Shown piece by piece: positions 59,771 to 64,000 of a stretch of DNA of 64,000 nt. Both the position numbers and the translations under genes were made by a program. Within the stretch, counting starts at the first letter, position 1. The number at the start of each line of letters is the position of its first letter. The stretch is from Roseomonas sp. CECT 9278 (lineage in GTDB: Bacteria; Pseudomonadota; Alphaproteobacteria; Acetobacterales; Acetobacteraceae). The notes under the pieces were generated by a model. It saw only the letters and a program-made list of their open reading frames with translations. It ran no database searches and was not told where the DNA came from. The stretch lies in assembly GCF_918698155.1 (NCBI RefSeq), contig NZ_CAKKLX010000025.1:1-64000 (forward strand), in the 5' to 3' direction.

Positions 59771-61141
59771 ATGCTCGCGCTGGCTTGGCGCTGGTCGGCC
59801 GCCGCGCTGGCGCCCGTGCTGCCGCTGCACCTGCGGCGCCGCGCGGCGCGCGGCAAGGAGGACCCGGCGCGGCTGGCCGAACGCTACGGCCACGGCGCCG
59901 CGCGCCCGCCCGGCCGGCTGGTCTGGCTGCACGCCGCCAGCGTTGGCGAGACCATGTCCGTGCTGCCGCTCATTGAGGCGCTGGCGGCGCGCGACCCGGC
60001 GCTGCACGTGCTGGTCACCACCGGCACCGTCACCTCCGCCAGGCTGCTGGCGGACCGCCTGCCGGCGGCGCTGGCGCCGCGCGTGGCGCATCGCTTCGTG
60101 CCGCTCGACGTGCCGCGCTGGGTGGCCCGCTTCCTCGATGGCTGGCGACCGGATGCGGCGGTCTTCGTGGAATCGGAGCTGTGGCCGAACCTGGTCGCCG
60201 CCACCGCTTCGCGCGGCATCCCGATGGCGCTGGTCAATGCGCGCATGTCGGCGCGCGCGGCGCGGCGCTGGGCGCGCGCCCCGGGGCTGGCGCGCCGCGT
60301 GATCTCCGCCTTCCGCCTGGTGCTGGCGCAGACCGAGGCCGACGCCGCGCGGTTCCGCGGCCTGGGCGCGCCGGGCGCGACCTGCCCGGGCAACCTGAAA
60401 TACGCCGCCCCGCCGCTGCCCGCCGACGACGCCGAAGCCGCACGCCTGGCGGCGCTGTTCGGCGACCGCCCGGCCTGGGTCGCGGCCAGCACCCACCCTG
60501 GCGAGGAAGCCCTGGTCATCGCCGCGCACCGGCGGCTCGCGCCCGCGCATCCCGGGCTGCTGACCATCATCGTGCCGCGCCACCCCGAACGCGGCCCCGA
60601 GGTCGCCGCCCTGGCCCGGGAAATCGCGCTGGCGCGCCGCGGCGCCGGCCAGGATCCGGGGCCGGACACGCAGATCCTGCTGGCCGACACGCTGGGCGAG
60701 CTCGGCCTGTGGTATCGCCTGGCGCGCCTTGCCTTCGTCGGCGGCTCGCTGGTGGCGCATGGCGGGCAGAACCCGCTGGAGCCGGCGCGGCTGGGCTGCG
60801 CCGTGCTGGTCGGCCCGCATACCTGGAACTTCACCGAGATCCTGGACCGCATGGCGGCGGCCGGCGGGCTGGTTCGTGTCGACCCCGGACCGGACCCGGC
60901 TGCCATGCTGGCCGAGGCGGTGGGCGACATGCTAACGAACCCTGGCCGGGGGCAGGCGCAGGCAAGCGCCGCCGCCGCGGTGGCGGCCGAACAGGCCGGC
61001 CTGCCGGACCGGATCGCCGCGGCGCTCGTGCTGCTGCTGCCCGGCCCGGGCGATACGTCGGCCGCACCGGGCGGCAATCTGGCGGCGGCACCGGCCCTCT
61101 CCGGGCCGCCGGGGGAAAGGACAAGGGTGGACGGTACCTGA
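59771..61141 (+). CDS. kdtA: 3-deoxy-D-manno-octulosonic acid transferase
   Basis: A 456-residue GT-B glycosyltransferase (WaaA/KdtA). It has VWLHAASVGETMSVLPLIEA, the donor-site block VFVESELWPNLVAATASRGI, and LVGPHTWNFTEILDRM, with GGSLVAHGGQNPLEPARLGC near the end. It adds Kdo to lipid A at the inner membrane. It is longer than usual because of an Ala/Pro-rich tail (GDTSAAPGGNLAAAPALSGP). GTG at 59768 is a possible alternative start. The stop overlaps the lpxK start (TGATG). Confidence 0.95.
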   Translation: MLALAWRWSAAALAPVLPLHLRRRAARGKEDPARLAERYGHGAARPPGRLVWLHAASVGETMSVLPLIEALAARDPALHVLVTTGTVTSARLLADRLPAALAPRVAHRFVPLDVPRWVARFLDGWRPDAAVFVESELWPNLVAATASRGIPMALVNARMSARAARRWARAPGLARRVISAFRLVLAQTEADAARFRGLGAPGATCPGNLKYAAPPLPADDAEAARLAALFGDRPAWVAASTHPGEEALVIAAHRRLAPAHPGLLTIIVPRHPERGPEVAALAREIALARRGAGQDPGPDTQILLADTLGELGLWYRLARLAFVGGSLVAHGGQNPLEPARLGCAVLVGPHTWNFTEILDRMAAAGGLVRVDPGPDPAAMLAEAVGDMLTNPGRGQAQASAAAAVAAEQAGLPDRIAAALVLLLPGPGDTSAAPGGNLAAAPALSGPPGERTRVDGT

Positions 61142-62133
61142 TGCGGGCTCCGGAATTCTGGAGCGGCGGCAGCGGCGGTGGGCTCGCGCCCATCCTGCTG
61201 GCACCCGCCGCCGCCCTCTACGCAGCCGCCACCGCGCGGCGCATGGCGCGGCCGGGCTGGCAATCGCCGGTCCCGGTGATCTGCTGCGGCAATGCCACCG
61301 CCGGCGGCGCCGGCAAGACCACTGTCGCGCTCGATATCGGCCGCAGGCTGAGCAACCGCGGCATCGGCACGCATTTCCTGCTGCGCGGCTATGGCGGGCG
61401 CATCAAGCACGCGACCCGCGTGGACACCGCCCAGCACGACAGCACCGCGGTGGGCGACGAGGCCCTGCTGCTGGCCGCCGAGCGCCCGACCTGGGTTGCC
61501 GCCAACCGCGCCGCCGGCGCCCAGGCCGCGATCGCTGGCGGCGCCCAGGCCATCGTGATGGATGACGGGCTGCAGAACCCGACGCTCGAGAAAGACCTGT
61601 CGCTGCTGGTCATCGACGGGTCCTACGGCTTCGGCAATGGGCGCATCATCCCGGCCGGACCGCTGCGCGAACCGGTATCCGCCGCCGCCGCGCGCTGCCG
61701 CGCCGCGGTCCTGATCGGCGCCGACGAGGCCAACGCCTTGGCCCAGCTGCCGGCCAGCCTGCCGGTGCTGCGCGCCCGCCTGCGCCCGGGGCCCGAGGCC
61801 GAATTGCTGGCCGGCCAGCCGGTCTTCGCCTTCTGCGGCATCGCCAACCCGCGCAAGTTCTTCGCCACGCTGCAGGAAGCCGGCGTGTTCCTGGCCGGCA
61901 AGCAATCCTACGCCGACCACTACCCCTTCGACGAAGGCGACATGCGCGACCTGCTGGCCGAAGCCGAAAGCCTGCGCGCCACGCCGGTCACCACGCGCAA
62001 GGACTTCGTGCGGATCCCGCCCGCCTTCCGCAACCGGGTGACGGTCGTGACCGTCAGGCTGGAATGGGAAGAACCGGTCGAGATCGAGTCGCTGCTGGAA
62101 CCGCTGGCCAGCCGGGTGCCGATGCCGGCCTGA
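61141..62133 (+). CDS. lpxK: Tetraacyldisaccharide 4'-kinase LpxK
   Basis: A 330-residue P-loop kinase. The Walker A-like motif is CCGNATAGGAGKTTVALDIG (in place of the usual GTGKTP), and the family block is LLRGYGGRIK, then VGDEALLLAA and IVMDDGLQNPTLEKDLSLLV. The C-terminus has DHYPFDEGDMRDLL. It phosphorylates lipid A precursor at 4' in the inner membrane. It overlaps kdtA by one base; the two are clearly one operon. Confidence 0.95.
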   Translation: MRAPEFWSGGSGGGLAPILLAPAAALYAAATARRMARPGWQSPVPVICCGNATAGGAGKTTVALDIGRRLSNRGIGTHFLLRGYGGRIKHATRVDTAQHDSTAVGDEALLLAAERPTWVAANRAAGAQAAIAGGAQAIVMDDGLQNPTLEKDLSLLVIDGSYGFGNGRIIPAGPLREPVSAAAARCRAAVLIGADEANALAQLPASLPVLRARLRPGPEAELLAGQPVFAFCGIANPRKFFATLQEAGVFLAGKQSYADHYPFDEGDMRDLLAEAESLRATPVTTRKDFVRIPPAFRNRVTVVTVRLEWEEPVEIESLLEPLASRVPMPA

Positions 62134-62139
62134 AAGGGC

Positions 62140-62189
62140 CGAGGGGCGTCGCCCCTCGGGCTCCCCACCAGGGGGCGACGGCCCCCTGG
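62140..62189 (-). repeat. Double-hairpin dispersed element, copy 2
   Basis: Two hairpins in a row: CGAGGGGC (62140-62147) with GCCCCTCG (62151-62158), and CCAGGGGGC (62168-62176) with GCCCCCTGG (62181-62189). Read on the minus strand the order matches the element at 211-266. It sits between the converging ends of lpxK and the enolase-like gene and probably ends both transcripts. Confidence 0.75.
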
Positions 62190-62197
62190 ACCGCGAT

Positions 62198-63625
62198 TTA
62201 TGGCCACTTCGCCCTTGGCATCGTTTCCATCGGCGCGACGTCGACGTCCAAGCCGCACCCGAGGCCGACGGCATCCACCACGGAGCCCAGTTCCAGTACG
62301 CCCTCGCGGATCAGAAGGCGCGGGCCACGCGGGGTGTCTGCATACAAATCCGGATGCGCCTCCATGAAGCGCACCGCCTCCGTCTTCGAACGGCCAGCGA
62401 AGCCATCGACGAAGTGATGGCCGTTGCGCTCGACATGCACCAGGCCCATCGCCGACACGAGGGCGAGGTCCTGCTGCACGCAGACGCCGGCCAGCGTGGT
62501 CAGGTCCTCCGCACTCATGAAGTAGCGCGGCGCAACCTCCGCGGCATTCCACGCACGGCAACGCGCCAGGTTCACCAGCGACCGCCACACGCCCTTGCAC
62601 GCCTTCGACGAAATGCCGGTGTAGCCGAGCGCCTTCGCCTGCACGAAGGCATCGAGCGGCCCGTCGCTCTCATCCACGATGACCGGGCGCGCGGCGGCCA
62701 GAGCGCCCATCGCGCCCTCAAGCGCCTTCGCGCGCTTCACCGGCTGCTCGATGAAGGCGATCGACGCATTCAGCCGCGCCAGCCGCGGTTCCGCCTGCAT
62801 GGCGCGCCACAGCGCCAGCACGCCCTCGGCATCCTCGTACTGTTCGTTGCCATCGAGGCTGACCTGGTAGCCATGCAGCCGGTCGAGCACGGCGGCGATG
62901 CGGCACAGCCGGTCCACATCGGCCGCGACATTGCCGCCGACCTTCAGCTTCCACCAGGCGTGGCGATAGATGGCGGCGACCTCCTCGACGGTCTCGGGCA
63001 GGCCGTCATCGACCCGTTCGGATTGGTCGGCGGCGGTGATCGGGTCGACCAGGCCGATGGTGTGGCGCGCATGCATCCGCCGTGCGGGCGTGAGTGACGC
63101 GAGCATCGCGGCGAAGTCGACGCCCGGCAGGTCGGGCAGCACGGCATGCGGCGCCATGCCGCCGATATTCGCGCGCAGCCCCTGCGCGAAGGACAGCCCC
63201 TGCGCCTTCAGCAGCGCATCCAGCATGGCGCGATCCAGCAGCGCGCGGCCATAGGAGGCGACCAGCGGGTTCAGCTGCTCCGCGCCGCAGGCCGCGACAT
63301 GCGCGGCGTAGGAATCGGCATAGTGCCCGAAGGCGGTATTCGCGCCGGCGGCCAGTGTCGCCTGTTCGGCCAGTTCCAGCGCGCGGCGCAGTTGGTGTTC
63401 GTTCTGCGCGTCGGACCAGCGCGGGTCCTTGTCGAACCACTTGGCGGCCAGCGTCTCGGCCGCCACGCCCCAATGTTCTGACCCGTCCTCCAGCGCGATG
63501 CGCGCGCGGACCACCGCCTGGCGGCCATGCGTGACGGTGATGACGCCAAAGCGGAAGGGCAGGCGCAGCTGGAACGGCCATTCGAAGCGCTGGGTTTCCA
63601 GCAGCCGGAAGCGCGGGGCGGTCAT
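62198..63625 (-). CDS. Enolase/mandelate-racemase superfamily enzyme
   Basis: A 475-residue enolase-superfamily protein. The N-terminal capping domain is followed by the barrel with LKVGG, SLDGNEQYED, FIEQPVKRA and VIVDESDGP motifs. The lysine of WWKLKVGG is one likely base, and acidic residues in DGNEQ, EQP and DES are metal ligands. It is probably a sugar-acid dehydratase or racemase. The substrate is unknown. It ends near the double-hairpin element and overlaps the isomerase gene by 4 bases (ATGA). Confidence 0.87.
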   Translation of the reverse strand: MTAPRFRLLETQRFEWPFQLRLPFRFGVITVTHGRQAVVRARIALEDGSEHWGVAAETLAAKWFDKDPRWSDAQNEHQLRRALELAEQATLAAGANTAFGHYADSYAAHVAACGAEQLNPLVASYGRALLDRAMLDALLKAQGLSFAQGLRANIGGMAPHAVLPDLPGVDFAAMLASLTPARRMHARHTIGLVDPITAADQSERVDDGLPETVEEVAAIYRHAWWKLKVGGNVAADVDRLCRIAAVLDRLHGYQVSLDGNEQYEDAEGVLALWRAMQAEPRLARLNASIAFIEQPVKRAKALEGAMGALAAARPVIVDESDGPLDAFVQAKALGYTGISSKACKGVWRSLVNLARCRAWNAAEVAPRYFMSAEDLTTLAGVCVQQDLALVSAMGLVHVERNGHHFVDGFAGRSKTEAVRFMEAHPDLYADTPRGPRLLIREGVLELGSVVDAVGLGCGLDVDVAPMETMPRAKWP

Positions 63626-64000
63626 GCGGCGGGTTCCTGCAGGGCGCGGAGGTAGCCGATCGCGCGCGCGGCGCTGGTCGGCCCGTCGGGGATGTAGTCG
63701 AAGGGCTCGACCGCGGCGAAGCCGGTGTAATTCGTGCGGCGCAGCGCCTCCAGCACCGGGCCGAAGCGATCGCCGCCCTGCCCCGGGCCACGCTTGTTGC
63801 GGTCGTTCAGGTGGATATGCGCGATCAGCCCCGACGGCATCCAGCGGTCGAGCAGCGCGGGGATGCTGTCCGCCTCGCCATTCGCGGCGGAGCAGGTGTC
63901 GAGCATCGTCCGCAGCGCCGGGTTGCCGATGCGCCGCACGATGGCGGCGGCCTGTTCGACCGTGGTGCACCAATTGGTCTGCCCGGCATCGAGCGGTTCC
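63622..64000 (-). CDS. Sugar phosphate isomerase/epimerase (5' truncated at window edge)
   Basis: The frame is open to the window edge (codons begin at 63999) and encodes at least 125 residues of a xylose-isomerase-like TIM barrel: EPLDAGQTNWCTTVEQAAAI, then ALRTMLDTCSAANGEADSIP, LIAHIHLNDRNKRGPGQGGD RFG-type and YTGFAAVEPFDYIPDGPT. The HIHLNDRNK segment and Glu in AAVEPFDY are the usual metal and active-site parts. It is coupled to the enolase-like gene, suggesting a shared sugar-acid pathway. The N-terminus lies beyond the window. Confidence 0.88.
   Translation of the reverse strand, partial: EPLDAGQTNWCTTVEQAAAIVRRIGNPALRTMLDTCSAANGEADSIPALLDRWMPSGLIAHIHLNDRNKRGPGQGGDRFGPVLEALRRTNYTGFAAVEPFDYIPDGPTSAARAIGYLRALQEPAA

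Overview
The window is GC-rich throughout with very dense coding. It reads as a chromosome segment of an alphaproteobacterium, most likely Acetobacteraceae of the Roseomonas/Roseococcus type. The placement rests on a GcrA cell-cycle regulator, a UPF0314/DUF2585 protein, an acyltransferase-kdtA-lpxK block, an abundance of tripartite-style small transporters and lactonases, and typical GC-rich dispersed hairpin repeats. It is inferred from gene content and was not computed. No rRNA, tRNA, CRISPR array or prophage was seen. The only insertion-sequence trace is the last 28 codons of an IS110-type transposase at the left edge.

Layout. 1-5.7 kb: IS110 tail, hairpin repeats, a LysR/DoxX divergent pair, a MAPEG protein, HemW, a lipoprotein and a SirB1-like protein. 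5.7-13.7 kb: a lactate-utilisation locus (lutA ... lutB-lutC). It is interrupted by a 2OG-Fe dioxygenase, copies of a dispersed structured repeat and a fasciclin lipoprotein. It continues into a tightly overlapping chain of Smr, XRE, BenE and DUF2585 genes. 13.7-20.8 kb: gcrA (with DnaA-box-like sequences upstream), HxlR-MATE, an MscS channel, a UPF0260-DapA-like-cupin chain and an EamA exporter. 20.8-28.7 kb: a YgjP-like metallopeptidase, an MDR oxidoreductase, an esterase, a TIM-barrel protein and an iron(III)-type ABC importer. 28.7-33.5 kb: an amidohydrolase and cytochrome P460, then glpK overlapping a SelA-like PLP enzyme.

33.5-38.8 kb: a minus-strand run of SYLF protein, two tandem SMP-30 lactonases and a 733-residue protein that fuses a trypsin-like serine protease to a DNA/RNA non-specific endonuclease. 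That fusion is the best candidate for an undescribed effector system in the window. 39-46.6 kb: a phosphoglycerate-mutase-like phosphatase, two acetyltransferases, an ABC-2 exporter, a pair of unrecognised proteins with weak EAL-like C-termini, and a Tim44-domain protein. 46.6-54.4 kb: an alpha/beta hydrolase, an RraA-like protein, a lipid kinase, an LpxH-like phosphoesterase with a glycosyltransferase, a flavodoxin/NTF2/HxlR/nitronate monooxygenase group with two matching putative operators, and thioredoxin. 54.4-62.1 kb: an RND efflux pair and lipid A/Kdo genes. 62.2-64 kb: an enolase-superfamily enzyme coupled to a truncated sugar-phosphate isomerase.

The most striking non-coding signal is a dispersed intergenic element of about 140 bp, with two copies in tandem and three more elsewhere. 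It carries two hairpins; the second uses three different but always self-complementary stem sequences, which suggests selection on structure. A double-hairpin element (two copies), a roughly 40-bp TCTAGAGC repeat (two copies) and several palindromic operators were also found.
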